A stretch of DNA of 40,481 nt from Nakamurella silvestris (lineage in GTDB: Bacteria; Actinomycetota; Actinomycetes; Mycobacteriales; Nakamurellaceae), in contig QXCQ01000187.1 of the NCBI GenBank assembly GCA_003576535.1, positions 1 through 40,481 on the forward strand, in the 5' to 3' direction. Positions 27,540 to 35,789 of the stretch are shown in pieces. The notes under the pieces were generated by a model, which had not been told where the DNA came from, did not search any database, and worked only from the letters and a program-made list of their open reading frames with translations. Every line of letters starts with the position of its first letter. Within the stretch, counting starts at the first letter, position 1. Position numbers and translations under genes: made by a program.

Positions 27540-29270
27540 ATGACCGGTGATGGGGTTGCCTCGGCGGCGCGGCTGGGGCCGACCGAACGTGAGGCGAGTT
27601 GGCGACGGCTGGGGGCCGAAACCTTCGACGTGGTGATCATCGGTGGCGGGGTGGTCGGGGCCGGGGCGGCCCTCGACGCCGTCACCAGGGGGCTCTCGGT
27701 GGCTCTGGTCGAGGCCAGGGACATCGCCTCCGGCACCTCGTCCAGGTCCTCCAAACTCTTCCACGGTGGCCTGCGCTACCTGGAGATGTTCGAGTTCGGG
27801 CTGGTCCGGGAGGCGTTGCACGAACGAGAGTTGATGCTCACCAAGATCTGCCCCCACCTGGCGAAACCGGTCTCGTTCCTCTACCCGTTGTCCAAACACG
27901 TCATCGAGCGGCCCTACGTCGGCGCCGGCCTGATCATGTACGACACCATGGGCGGGGCCAGATCGGTTCCCCGGCACAAGCACCTGACGAGGGCCGGTGC
28001 TCTCCGGCTGGTGCCGGGGCTGCGCAAGGACGCCCTGGTCGGTGGCATCAGGTACTTCGACGGCCAGGTCGACGACGCCCGGCACACCCTCACCGTCGCG
28101 AGGACGGCGGCGGCCTACGGTGCGGTGGTGCGGACCTCCACCCAGGTGATCGGTTTCCTCAAGGAGGCCGACCGGGTCGCCGGGGTGAAGGTACGCGACG
28201 TCGAGACCGGTGAGGAGACCTCCGTCAAGGGCCGGGTCGTCATCAACTCGACGGGGGTGTGGACCGACGAGATCCAACGGCTCTCGGGTGGCCGTGGCCG
28301 GTTCAAGGTGCGGGCGTCCAAGGGGGTGCACCTGGTCGTCGCCCGGGACAAGATCACCTCCGAGAGCGGGATCATCCTCAAGACGGAGAAGTCGGTGCTG
28401 TTCGTGATCCCGTGGAAGGCGCACTGGATCATCGGCACCACCGACACCGACTGGAATCTCGATCTCGCCCATCCCGCCGCCACCAAGGCCGATATCGACT
28501 ACATCCTCGATCACGTGAACAAGGTGCTGGCGGTTCCGCTCACCCATGACGACATCGAAGGTGTCTACGCGGGCCTGCGGCCGCTGCTCGCGGGGGAGAG
28601 CGACCAGTCCTCCAAACTCTCGCGGGAGCACGCCGTCGCCCGGGTGGCACCAGGACTGGTGGCCATCGCAGGCGGGAAGTACACGACCTACCGGGTGATG
28701 GGAGCCGACGCCGTCGACGAGGCCGCCGAGGACCTGCCCGGCCGGATCAACCCCTCCTGCACCGAGGACGTACCGCTCTTGGGAGCGCAGGGCTACAAGG
28801 CCCTGGTGAACCAGGCGGATCGACTCGGCACCCTGCACGGGGTGCACCCGTACCGGATCAAGCACCTGTTGGACCGGTACGGCTCGGAGATCCACGAGGT
28901 GCTCGGTCTGGCCGCGCAGGACCCGGAACTGCTCAAGCCCATCCCCGGTGCGGACGACTACCTGCAGGTGGAGGCGCTGTACGCCACCACCCACGAGGGT
29001 GCGTTGCACCTGGAGGACGTCCTCGCCCGGCGGACCCGGATCTCGATCGAGACCACCCACCGCGGCACGGAGAGCGCCCAACGGGTGGCCGAGCTGATGG
29101 CTCCGGTCCTGGGCTGGTCGGACGAGGAGCGGGACCAGGAGGTCGCCACCTATCTGGCCCGGGTGACCGCCGAGCGGAACTCCCAGACCCAGGGTGACGA
29201 CGCGGGCGCGGACGAACTGCGGCTCAAGGCGCCGGAGGTGCGGGACCTGTTGGTCTCCCCGGTCGCCTGA
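27540..29270 (+). CDS. glpD: Glycerol-3-phosphate dehydrogenase (FAD, aerobic)
   Basis: 576 residues. Oxidises glycerol-3-phosphate to dihydroxyacetone phosphate and passes electrons to the quinone pool from the inner membrane face. The FAD-binding fold is VVIIGGGVVGAGAALDA; then SSRSSKLFHGGLRYLE, SKGVHLVVARDK, IIGTTDTDW and AGGKYTTYRVM. Two ATGs lie in frame (27534, 27540); GGGAG at 27529-27533 sits right against the first and six bases before the second, so 27540 is preferred. Followed by the long palindrome at 29284-29353. Downstream genes are on the other strand. Confidence 0.95.
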   Translation: MTGDGVASAARLGPTEREASWRRLGAETFDVVIIGGGVVGAGAALDAVTRGLSVALVEARDIASGTSSRSSKLFHGGLRYLEMFEFGLVREALHERELMLTKICPHLAKPVSFLYPLSKHVIERPYVGAGLIMYDTMGGARSVPRHKHLTRAGALRLVPGLRKDALVGGIRYFDGQVDDARHTLTVARTAAAYGAVVRTSTQVIGFLKEADRVAGVKVRDVETGEETSVKGRVVINSTGVWTDEIQRLSGGRGRFKVRASKGVHLVVARDKITSESGIILKTEKSVLFVIPWKAHWIIGTTDTDWNLDLAHPAATKADIDYILDHVNKVLAVPLTHDDIEGVYAGLRPLLAGESDQSSKLSREHAVARVAPGLVAIAGGKYTTYRVMGADAVDEAAEDLPGRINPSCTEDVPLLGAQGYKALVNQADRLGTLHGVHPYRIKHLLDRYGSEIHEVLGLAAQDPELLKPIPGADDYLQVEALYATTHEGALHLEDVLARRTRISIETTHRGTESAQRVAELMAPVLGWSDEERDQEVATYLARVTAERNSQTQGDDAGADELRLKAPEVRDLLVSPVA

Positions 29271-29283
29271 CCGACCCCTCCCT

Positions 29284-29353
29284 GTTCCCGCGCACGTTCT
29301 TGCTCCTCGCGCACGAAACATCGCGCGCGAGGAGCAACATCGTGCGCGGGAAC
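29284..29353. repeat. Nested palindromic element, copy A
   Basis: Outer arms GTTCCCGCGCACG and CGTGCGCGGGAAC (13 bp, perfect) enclose inner arms TTGCTCCTCGCGC and GCGCGAGGAGCAA (13 bp, perfect). It shares CCCGCGCACGTTCTT and ATCGTGCGCGGGAA with copy B at 35038-35103. It lies between convergent genes and could act as a terminator. Confidence 0.85.
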
Positions 29354-29355
29354 GG

Positions 29356-30183
29356 TCAGTTGATGATCGAGATCCGGTCGTCGGCCTTCGCGAGTTCGAG
29401 GACGAACTGGGCCGGATCGCCCAGGACCTGGAAGGTGTCGGTGCTGGGCTGGTACTGCATTCCGAACGATCCCGAGCGGGGCTGGGTCCGAACCAACTCG
29501 GCGGCGATGTACTGGGCCAGACGATCGGTCTCACCGGAGGTGAAACGGCTCTGCTCCACCCGCGCCGGAAGGCCCAGCACCGCATCGGGGGCGTCGGGCA
29601 GGTCCGTCCCCTTGGCCGCGCGGAAGACGATGACCCCGGCCTTGTCCTGGAACACCCCCATCGCACCGATCTCCCCGCAGATCCGGTTGGCCTCGTCCAC
29701 GGCCGGCCCGTTCAGCCGTGGATCGGCTCTGCCGGTCAGGCTCTCCAGCGGTTCCACCACCACCCGGGTCGGGGTGCCGGACTCGATCAGCGTGCTCGAG
29801 GTGGTGCCAGGCTCAGTGGTGGGTGCGTGAACCGTCAGGACCAGCACAGCGTCGGGGGAGCGGTCCGCCGGCGTCGGGTGTTTGCTCTGCATCCCGACGG
29901 CGAGCACTACGACTCCGATGACGGCCGCCGCAGCGGCGGGCGGGGCCCAGCGGCGCCAACGCCCCGGGCGTACCGGAGCGGTGGTGGCCGGCAGATCGGT
30001 GGTGGCCGGCAGATCAGTGGTGGTGGGCAGATCGGCGGGCATCGCCATCGCCCGCACCTGGGCGATCAGCTCGGCGGAGGGCCGCCGCTCGGCGTAGGCG
30101 CTCGTGTAGAGCTCCCGCGCTCGGCCCAGCTCTTGCAGGTCCAGGGGTGCGGGCTCACGGTCGGTACCGCTCGGATCAGACAT
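29356..30183 (-). CDS. Single-pass membrane protein, probable anti-sigma factor
   Basis: 275 residues. Cytoplasmic N-terminal part of ~95 residues (RARELYTSAYAERRPSAEL), a Thr/Asp/Leu/Pro repeat, one membrane helix at about 108-128 (APPAAAAAVIGVVVLAVGM), and an external domain of ~145 residues. The 5' end overlaps the SigE-family sigma gene by eight bases, the usual arrangement for a sigma/anti-sigma pair. I see no zinc-binding HxxxCxxC. The external domain is not recognised. The role as anti-sigma is inferred from topology and coupling. Confidence 0.75.
   Translation of the reverse strand: MSDPSGTDREPAPLDLQELGRARELYTSAYAERRPSAELIAQVRAMAMPADLPTTTDLPATTDLPATTAPVRPGRWRRWAPPAAAAAVIGVVVLAVGMQSKHPTPADRSPDAVLVLTVHAPTTEPGTTSSTLIESGTPTRVVVEPLESLTGRADPRLNGPAVDEANRICGEIGAMGVFQDKAGVIVFRAAKGTDLPDAPDAVLGLPARVEQSRFTSGETDRLAQYIAAELVRTQPRSGSFGMQYQPSTDTFQVLGDPAQFVLELAKADDRISIIN
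29981..30034. repeat. 18-bp in-frame tandem repeat
   Basis: Three tandem 18-base units (GTGGTGGCCGGCAGATCG, one-base and three-base variants) inside the anti-sigma-like gene. They encode repeated TDLPAT in the cytoplasmic linker before the membrane helix. Length could vary between strains by slippage. Confidence 0.85.
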
Positions 30184-30796
30184 CGGAACCTCCGGTCGAG
30201 GGGGTGTCGGACAGGTCATCGGCGAGCAGGCCGCCGACCCGCAGGGCGGTGACACCCTCGTGGATGAGCCGGCGGACGGAGCCGGCGGGGCGGTCCAGGA
30301 GTGCGGCGATCTGGGGTGCCGACAGATCCTCGAGGAAGCGCAGGGCGAGCACGGTGCGCAGCAGCGGCGGCAGGGTGGCCAGCGCCCGGTCGACGTCGAT
30401 CTGCAGGCCGGTGGGGCCGCTGTGGTCCGCCGCGGACATCAGATCGACCTCGGCGCGCAGGTGTTCGGTGATCACATATCCGCGCCGGAGCCGGTCCCGG
30501 TGCAGGTTGACGACGGTGCGCCGCAGGTAGAGCCGCGGCGAATCGATGGTCGACCACCGGGGGATCACCTGGGCGACCGCCGTCTGGACGAGCTCCTCCG
30601 CGTCCGTCCGTGATCCCGTCAGCGCCCAGGACAGGCCCATCAGGGAGGGGAGCAGCTCGGTCAGCACCTCGGCCATGGCTGCGGGGTCAGGCGGCTCGGG
30701 TTCGGCGGACGCCGGACCGGCCCGATGGTGCGGCAGGCCGGGAACACCGCCGTCGTGGGCGGGGTTCAACGCGGTCTCATCCGGCAGGCTTCTCAC
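30176..30796 (-). CDS. ECF sigma factor, SigE-family
   Basis: Up to 206 residues. Region 2 LPSLMGLSWALTGSRTDAEE with LYLRRTVVNLHRDRLRR, and region 4 LPPLLRTVLALRFLEDLSAP with SVRRLIHEGV, match the actinobacterial SigE-family of ECF factors. Recruits RNA polymerase to stress promoters; the regulon is unknown. Start could be GTG 30796 or ATG 30676 (MAEVLTELLPSLM); the latter removes a disordered N-terminus but keeps all conserved residues. Overlaps the putative anti-sigma gene downstream. Confidence 0.85.
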   Translation of the reverse strand: MRSLPDETALNPAHDGGVPGLPHHRAGPASAEPEPPDPAAMAEVLTELLPSLMGLSWALTGSRTDAEELVQTAVAQVIPRWSTIDSPRLYLRRTVVNLHRDRLRRGYVITEHLRAEVDLMSAADHSGPTGLQIDVDRALATLPPLLRTVLALRFLEDLSAPQIAALLDRPAGSVRRLIHEGVTALRVGGLLADDLSDTPSTGGSDV

Positions 30797-30869
30797 ACGG
30801 CTTCTGACGAACGAAGGGGGTCAAGTGTTCGGAGCCGCCCACTCAAGCCCAAGAGGTTGGTGGGAACGG

Positions 30870-31352
30870 TCAGTCGAAGGCCGCGATCGCGGCCAGCGTG
30901 CCGCGGGTGGCCTTGGCCAGGTCCTGCGGTGCCAGCTCGACCTGCAGCCCGCGTTTACCCGCGCTGACGTAGATGGTGGCGAACTCCAGGGCCGACCGGT
31001 CGATGACGGTCGGCAGCGCCTTGCGCTGGCCCAGGGGTGAGATGCCGCCGGCCACGTATCCGCTGGAGCGCTCCGCCTCGGCCACCGGAGCCATCGCGCA
31101 CTTCTTCCCGCCGACGGCGGCGGCGAGGGCCTTCAGGTTCAGATGAGCGGCGACCGGGACCACCCCGACCGTCAGCTGTCCGTCGACGCTGGCGACCAGG
31201 GTCTTGAACACCTGCCGGGCGTCACGGCCGAGCAGCGCGACCACCTCGTCGCCGAAGGCGGTCGAGCGTGGGTCGTGCTCGTACGGGTGCAGGGTGTGCG
31301 GGAACTTACCGCGGACCAGTACCGCGATAGCCGGGGTGGAAGCGCTGGCCAT
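30870..31352 (-). CDS. ybaK: YbaK/EbsC-family Cys-tRNA(Pro) deacylase
   Basis: 160 residues of the YbaK family, which hydrolyses Cys mis-attached to tRNA(Pro) as a trans-editing factor. Sequence shows [11 protein letters not shown], the conserved Lys in [14 protein letters not shown], then [20 protein letters not shown] and [20 protein letters not shown], the family's glycine-rich GGISP loop. Length is normal. It is divergent from sigR, and the sigR promoter overlaps the start-proximal region. Confidence 0.93.
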   Translation of the reverse strand: MASASTPAIAVLVRGKFPHTLHPYEHDPRSTAFGDEVVALLGRDARQVFKTLVASVDGQLTVGVVPVAAHLNLKALAAAVGGKKCAMAPVAEAERSSGYVAGGISPLGQRKALPTVIDRSALEFATIYVSAGKRGLQVELAPQDLAKATRGTLAAIAAFD

Positions 31353-31376
31353 TGCGGCAGCCTAATGGTCGCCTCG

Positions 31377-31402
31377 GGAATGACGGCGGCTGGGTCGTTG
31401 TT
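31377..31402 (+). promoter_or_regulatory. SigR-type autoregulatory promoter of sigR
   Basis: GGAAT (31377-31381), 18 bases, then GTT (31400-31402): an exact match to the GGAAT-N18-GTT consensus of Streptomyces SigR and mycobacterial SigH. Transcription would start about 75 bases before ATG 31485, allowing the long SigR isoform. Confidence 0.75.
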
Positions 31403-31484
31403 GACGAGAACAGGACGCGGGGTCCAGGTCGGCCGGAGCAATGGCCCTCCTCACGCGGCCCCCGACAGGAAGCAAGGAACAAGT

Positions 31485-32357
31485 ATGGGTGCGACCAGCA
31501 CGTTGTGTTCGACCGCCGAGCGTTCGATCGCCGACACCGCGGTCGCGGCTCCGGCCGTCACCGGGGGCGAGCACCGGAACGAGCGGAGCTATTCCGCCTC
31601 GTCCCTCCCGACCGTCACCTCCGCACCTCATTCCGATCCGGTTGTTCCGGAGGGAAGCGGGGCGAAACGACAGGTACCCTCGCCGGGCAAGCTTTTGACG
31701 CGCTCGTCGAGCGCGGGCCGAGGGAGAGGGCGGTGGGACGACGTGACAATTCCGCCTGAGGCAGCCGCGCCGGACGTGGCCGCACGAGAACTGACCGACC
31801 GATTCGCCGCGGACGCGATGCCGCTGCTGGATCAGCTGTACGCCGCGGCGTTGCGGATGACCCGCAATCCCGCGGATGCCGAGGACCTGGTGCAGGAGAC
31901 GTACCTGAAGGCCTACTCGGCCTTCGCCTCCTTCACCGAGGGCACCAACCTGCGGGCCTGGTTGTACCGCATCCTGACAAACACCTTCATCAACTCCTAC
32001 CGCAAGAAACAGCGGCAGCCGAAGGTGTCCCCGACGGAGGAGATCACCGACTGGCAGCTGGCGGCGGCGGAGTCGCACACGTCGACGGGCCTGCGGTCCG
32101 CCGAGATGGATGCGCTCGACCGCCTGCCCGACTCGGACGTGAAGGCCGCACTGCAGGAGCTCCCCGAGGAGTTCCGGATCGCGGTCTACCTGGCCGATGT
32201 CGAGGGGTTCGCCTACAAGGAGATCGCCGAGATCATGGGCACACCGTTGGGCACCGTGATGTCCCGGCTGCATCGCGGCCGACGTCAACTGCGCGAACTC
32301 CTCACCGATTACGCCGCCGAGCGCGGTTTCATCAAGACCGAAGGGCAGGAACGATGA
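31485..32357 (+). CDS. sigR: Redox-stress ECF sigma factor SigR/SigH
   Basis: 290 residues from ATG 31485 (AAGGA six bases upstream), or 204 residues from in-frame GTG 31743. Region 2 is [20 protein letters not shown] to [20 protein letters not shown]; region 4 is [20 protein letters not shown] and [18 protein letters not shown]. It directs thiol-oxidative stress genes (thioredoxin, mycothiol) in relatives. The first ~86 residues are Ser/Thr/Pro-rich and not conserved in the core, as in the long unstable SigR' of S. coelicolor. The stop overlaps rsrA's ATG. Autoregulation is inferred from the GGAAT-N18-GTT site. Confidence 0.95.
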   Translation: MGATSTLCSTAERSIADTAVAAPAVTGGEHRNERSYSASSLPTVTSAPHSDPVVPEGSGAKRQVPSPGKLLTRSSSAGRGRGRWDDVTIPPEAAAPDVAARELTDRFAADAMPLLDQLYAAALRMTRNPADAEDLVQETYLKAYSAFASFTEGTNLRAWLYRILTNTFINSYRKKQRQPKVSPTEEITDWQLAAAESHTSTGLRSAEMDALDRLPDSDVKAALQELPEEFRIAVYLADVEGFAYKEIAEIMGTPLGTVMSRLHRGRRQLRELLTDYAAERGFIKTEGQER

Positions 32358-32641
32358 GCTGCAGCGAATCGAACAGCGAGCTCGGGGTCAGCGATCTCGA
32401 GCCGTCCGAATGCTCCAAGGTGATCCAGGACGTCTGGCTGTTCCTCGACAACGAGATGGACGCCGAACAGCGCGCCCAGATCCAGCACCACCTCGACGGG
32501 TGTTCACCGTGTCTGGAGGAGTCCGACATCGGCGAGAAGCTCAAGGCCCTGCTGCACAAGAAGTGCGGTGGTGACGTCGCCCCTGAGCTGCTCCGGGCCA
32601 AGCTGGTGGCTGCTCTGCAGAGTCAGCCCGCGGCGCAGTAG
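32354..32641 (+). CDS. rsrA: Zinc anti-sigma factor RsrA
   Basis: 95 residues. Redox-sensing anti-sigma factor that holds SigR while reduced and zinc-bound, and releases it on disulfide formation. The ZAS motif is H46-x3-C50-x2-C53, with C20 placed 26 residues before His46 exactly as Cys11 and His37 are spaced in S. coelicolor RsrA; C3 and C71 are extra. ATG overlaps the sigR stop (ATGA). Followed by a large terminator hairpin. Confidence 0.95.
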   Translation: MSCSESNSELGVSDLEPSECSKVIQDVWLFLDNEMDAEQRAQIQHHLDGCSPCLEESDIGEKLKALLHKKCGGDVAPELLRAKLVAALQSQPAAQ

Positions 32642-32689
32642 CAGCCGGTCCGCCACGCCGCGCCGTTCCGGTCGGCCCGCAGGAACACC

Positions 32690-32753
32690 CCTGTCAACGA
32701 CGAAGACCCCGATGGCTGAATGTTCAGCTGTCGGGGTCTTCCGCGTTGACAGG
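32690..32753. terminator. Long imperfect hairpin terminator after rsrA
   Basis: Arms CCTGTCAACG/CGTTGACAGG at the base and GAAGACCCCGA/TCGGGGTCTTC inside, with CTGAA/TTCAG near the tip. It lies between convergent rsrA and the bL37 gene and can serve both. Confidence 0.85.
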
Positions 32754-32766
32754 GTTGCTGTCGGCC

Positions 32767-32841
32767 TCAGGCGTTGGGGCGCTTACCGTGGTTCGCGCCA
32801 CCCTTCTTACGAGACTTCCGCTTACGTCCGCGCTTGCTCAT
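32767..32841 (-). CDS. Ribosomal protein bL37
   Basis: A 24-residue, highly basic protein (MSKRGRKRKSRKKGG, then ANHGKRPNA). It matches bL37, the tiny actinobacterial large-subunit protein first seen in mycobacterial ribosome structures; the ANHGKRPNA tail is diagnostic. Start ATG 32841 has AAGGAG six bases upstream. Too short for most gene finders. Lies between the rsrA terminator and a divergent promoter region. Confidence 0.92.
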   Translation of the reverse strand: MSKRGRKRKSRKKGGANHGKRPNA

Positions 32842-33203
32842 GCTTGCTCCTTGTGATCTGCAACTGCTCGGTTCTGCACCGCTGTGTTCGTTCAGCACCG
32901 CTCGATCGCACTGCTCAACGACACCCGACTCCACAGGTCGCCACCTGCGGCGATCGGTGTCGGCGGCGGTCACGGAGGATGAGCTCGATGAACACGCTGC
33001 CTGTCGGGTGAATGATCTTCGCCCGTGAACTGGTGCCCGCGTCTACGGCGCGGGCCTACCCATGGTGCCAGGTGGCACGCCGGAGTGCCCAATCGTGGTT
33101 TGATTGGTGCTCATCGGGAGGGTGCGATCCACTCTCCCGGTAGCCCAGACAATTGTGTGAACGGACCGAGTGCATCGGTGCCCGTAGGTGGAGGAGACAG
33201 ACG
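32842..33203. promoter_or_regulatory. Divergent region with inverted repeats before the biotinyl gene
   Basis: 362 bases without a gene. It holds three inverted repeats: GCCCGCG/CGCGGGC near 33036-33057, GTGCCA-GG-TGGCAC at 33065-33078, and CCAATC-N7-GATTGG at 33089-33107. They may be operators or a leader structure for the gene at 33204; which is unknown. Confidence 0.4.
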
Positions 33204-33419
33204 ATGGCTGAAGAGGTTCGCGCCGAGATGGTGGCCAACGTCTGGAAGGTTCTTGTGGCCAACGGCGACACCGTCGAGGACGGCGACACCCTGGTGATCC
33301 TGGAATCCATGAAGATGGAGATCCCCGTCATCGCCGAGGCCGACGGCGTGATCGCCAACCTGTCCGTCGAGGAGGGTCAGGTGGTCCAGGAGGGCGACCT
33401 GATCGCCGAGATCGCCTGA
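33204..33419 (+). CDS. Biotin/lipoyl-attachment domain protein (TB7.3 type)
   Basis: 71 residues, a stand-alone biotinyl carrier domain. The ESMKMEIP motif presents Lys37 for biotin attachment; conserved Gly and Val of the barrel are present (VLVANGDTVEDGDTL, SVEEGQVVQEGDLI). Length equals M. tuberculosis TB7.3 (Rv3221c), which lies at the same place. Start ATG 33204 follows GGTGGAGGAGACAG. Partner carboxylase is not in the window. Confidence 0.95.
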   Translation: MAEEVRAEMVANVWKVLVANGDTVEDGDTLVILESMKMEIPVIAEADGVIANLSVEEGQVVQEGDLIAEIA

Positions 33420-33504
33420 CCCACCCGGTCCTCCCGCAGGATCGCCCGCCGTCGACCTGCACGGCCGCGAGGTCGCGGTCGTCCGAGCCAAAGTTTCGTG
33501 AGCC

Positions 33505-35016
33505 GTGTCCACACTTTCTGATCTGTTGGCCGAGCACACCGTGCTCTCCGGCGCCGCCGTGGCCCATCTGCAGCGGCTGGTGTCCGAGTGGCAGCTGCTC
33601 GCCGATCTGTCCTTCTCCGATCTGACCCTGTGGGTCCCGGTCACCACGGCACCGGCCGGGGACGAGGTCCGACGTCCGGACCGGTTCCTCTGCGTGGCCC
33701 AGGTCCGACCGACCACAGGGGCCACTGCGTGGCTCGACGACCTCGTCTCGGGCCAGGTGCCCGCTCGGATGCATGCGGTCGCCCAGCGGGCCTGGGAGAG
33801 CGGTGCAATCGCCGTCGAGGGACGCGTGGACCTGGCCGGCGGCCCGTCCGTGCGGCGCGCCGTGATCCCCGTCCGGCACGGGGACGAGATGGTCGCGGTG
33901 ATGAGCCGGGACAGCATCATCGAGCCGGACCGGGTGGCCAGCAACCTGGAGACCGTCTACATCGACATCGCCGAGGACCTCTTCCAGATGGTCGCGGACG
34001 GGTCGTTCCCGGTCCCGGAACAGCCCCATGAGATCCTCACCGGTCCGCGGGCCGGTGACGGACTGCTCCGCCTGGACGAGCAGGGGATCGTCACCTACGT
34101 CAGTCCCAACGCCCTCTCGGCCTATCACCGGATCGGCATGCGGGAGGGGCTGGTCGGCCTGCACCTGGCCTCCGAGACGCGCGCACTGGTCAACGACCCG
34201 TTCGACGCGGAGGAACTGGCGAACCGGATCACCGCGGCCGTCCACGGTCAGTCCTCCCTCCGGATGGAGATCGAGGTGGGCGCGGCCACCGTGCTGTTCC
34301 GGTCGCTGCCGTTGCAACCACAGGGTCGCCTGGCCGGTGCCTTCGTCCTGGTCCGTGACGTCACCGAGGTGCGTCGGCGGGACCGCGCGATCCTGAGCAA
34401 GGACGCCACCATCCGGGAGATCCACCACCGGGTGAAGAACAACCTGCAGACCGTCGCCGCCCTGCTGCGGTTGCAGTCGCGGCGCTCGGGCCTGGAGGAG
34501 GTCAAACGGGCCCTCGACCAGTCGACCCGGCGGGTGGCCACCATCGCGATGGTGCACGAGACGCTGTCGACCTCGGCGGACGATCGGGTGGACCTCGATC
34601 AGATCGTGGACCGGTTGGTGCCGATGATCGCCGACGTGTCGGCCGCCGAGACCTCGGTACGGATCCGCCGGATCGGTTCCTTCGGTGTGCTGAACACCGA
34701 ACTGGCCACCCCGTTGATCATGGTGCTCGCCGAGATCGTGCAGAACGCGGTGCAGCACGGTTACCCGGCCAACCATCCGGGCGGGCAGGTGATCATCGAG
34801 GTGGAGCGCTCGGCGAAGTCGTTGAACGTCGTGGTCAGTGACGACGGGAGCGGTATCCCGGACGGGTTCTCGCTCGACCGTTCGACGGGACTCGGCCTGG
34901 AGATCGTCCGGACCCTGGTGAATGCCGAACTGCGGGGGTACATCTCGATGCAACGACGCTACGAGGCGACCGGAACCGATGTGCGCCTTGAGATCCCGTT
35001 GCGCAGTCGGGCGTAG
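33505..35016 (+). CDS. pdtaS: Sensor histidine kinase PdtaS
   Basis: 503 residues. Cytosolic kinase: an N-terminal GAF-like domain (about 1-150), a PAS domain (about 180-290, LLRLDEQGIVTYVSPNALSA), the HisKA_2 box EIHHRVKNNLQTVAALLRLQ with likely phosphorylated His307, and an HATPase domain (NAVQHGYP, DDGSGIP, STGLGLEIVRTL). No membrane segment. In M. tuberculosis it pairs with the ANTAR regulator PdtaR, encoded elsewhere. Start GTG 33505. Palindrome copy B follows 21 bases after the stop. Confidence 0.95.
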   Translation: MSTLSDLLAEHTVLSGAAVAHLQRLVSEWQLLADLSFSDLTLWVPVTTAPAGDEVRRPDRFLCVAQVRPTTGATAWLDDLVSGQVPARMHAVAQRAWESGAIAVEGRVDLAGGPSVRRAVIPVRHGDEMVAVMSRDSIIEPDRVASNLETVYIDIAEDLFQMVADGSFPVPEQPHEILTGPRAGDGLLRLDEQGIVTYVSPNALSAYHRIGMREGLVGLHLASETRALVNDPFDAEELANRITAAVHGQSSLRMEIEVGAATVLFRSLPLQPQGRLAGAFVLVRDVTEVRRRDRAILSKDATIREIHHRVKNNLQTVAALLRLQSRRSGLEEVKRALDQSTRRVATIAMVHETLSTSADDRVDLDQIVDRLVPMIADVSAAETSVRIRRIGSFGVLNTELATPLIMVLAEIVQNAVQHGYPANHPGGQVIIEVERSAKSLNVVVSDDGSGIPDGFSLDRSTGLGLEIVRTLVNAELRGYISMQRRYEATGTDVRLEIPLRSRA

Positions 35017-35037
35017 CACTCATACCGGTTTCACCCC

Positions 35038-35103
35038 TCCCGCGCACGTTCTTCGTCTTCGCGCACGATATCGGGTGCGCGAGAAGCACTATCGTGCGCG
35101 GGA
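35038..35103. repeat. Nested palindromic element, copy B
   Basis: Outer arms CCCGCGCACG/CGTGCGCGGG with imperfect inner arms around CTTCGCGCAC and GTGCGCGAGAAG. Same family as copy A at 29284-29353, again just after a plus-strand gene end. Confidence 0.85.
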
Positions 35104-35118
35104 AGTGACCCGCACAAT

Positions 35119-35168
35119 CGAAAGGCCCCGCCGGACAACGCCTCAGGGCGTTCCGACGGGGCCTTTCG
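35119..35168. terminator. Bidirectional terminator pdtaS/whiB1
   Basis: Basal stem CGAAAGGCCCCG with CGGGGCCTTTCG, 12 bp perfect, enclosing a second stem AACGCC-TCAG-GGCGTT. The A-run on one side and T-run on the other fit termination in both directions. Confidence 0.92.
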
Positions 35169-35178
35169 GCGTAGCTGT

Positions 35179-35430
35179 CTACAGGCTGCGGGCCCGGGCA
35201 CGGGCGCGGCGGCGCTTGAGGGCGCGGCGCTCGTCCTCGCTCATGGCACCCCAGACGCCGGCGTCCTGACCCGTCTCCAGTGCCCAGGAGAGGCACTCGC
35301 TGCTGACGGGGCAGCGCTGGCACACGGCCTTCGCCTCCGCGATCTGCTGCAGCGCGGGACCGGAGTTACCAATCGGGAAGAAAAGCTCCGGGTCCTCGTC
35401 GCGGCAAATCGCGCGGTGGCGCCAATCCAT
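35179..35430 (-). CDS. whiB1: Iron-sulfur transcription factor WhiB1
   Basis: 83 residues. Four Cys (9, 37, 40, 46; C-x27-C-x2-C-x5-C) hold a [4Fe-4S] cluster sensitive to nitric oxide; WhiB1 binds sigma region 4 of the housekeeping sigma factor in mycobacteria. The MDWRHRAICRDEDPELFFP N-terminus and the basic tail RRALKRRRARARARSL are typical. The beta-turn motif reads GVWGA (58-62) rather than the usual GVWGG. Start ATG 35430 has GAGGAG nine bases upstream. Confidence 0.96.
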   Translation of the reverse strand: MDWRHRAICRDEDPELFFPIGNSGPALQQIAEAKAVCQRCPVSSECLSWALETGQDAGVWGAMSEDERRALKRRRARARARSL

Positions 35431-35789
35431 GATGTGTTGCTCCTCAAGTCTGGTCGCTGGTGGCGACCTTCGGGAAATCCGGGTGTGAAAAAATCTGGGT
35501 GAGAACGTGGGGGTGGAAATCTGTGTGTTCACTGCGAGTGGTCGGTCCTCGGGCCAGTGGCATGCACTCACCGTTTGACCGGGACCGGTTTGCTTCCGCA
35601 GCAGGAACCTTGTAAAGACTGTCAGATCGTGGGCCGATGTCAAGGGTTTGTGACGACGAGGTTGCGTAAGTCACGTTTCCGGCTCGTTACCGCGAGTTCA
35701 CGAAATGATGGCCGGTCGGATCGATTCAGATCAGTTCAGAAGATGTTTGCGCAGGTGACGATAGGGTCACAGCTCGATAACGGCGGGCG
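35431..35789. promoter_or_regulatory. whiB1 upstream region
   Basis: 359 bases without a gene, moderately AT-richer than its flanks. A consensus -35 TTGACA lies on the minus strand at 35638-35643, with only a weak -10 (AGTCTT) 17 bases on. If used, the whiB1 mRNA has a leader of about 180 bases. I searched for a CRP site, as known for M. tuberculosis whiB1, and saw none. Confidence 0.35.

Noticed and set aside
35600-35670. A CRP site controlling whiB1 as in M. tuberculosis
   Set aside because: TGTGA occurs but no matching TCACA at the right distance.
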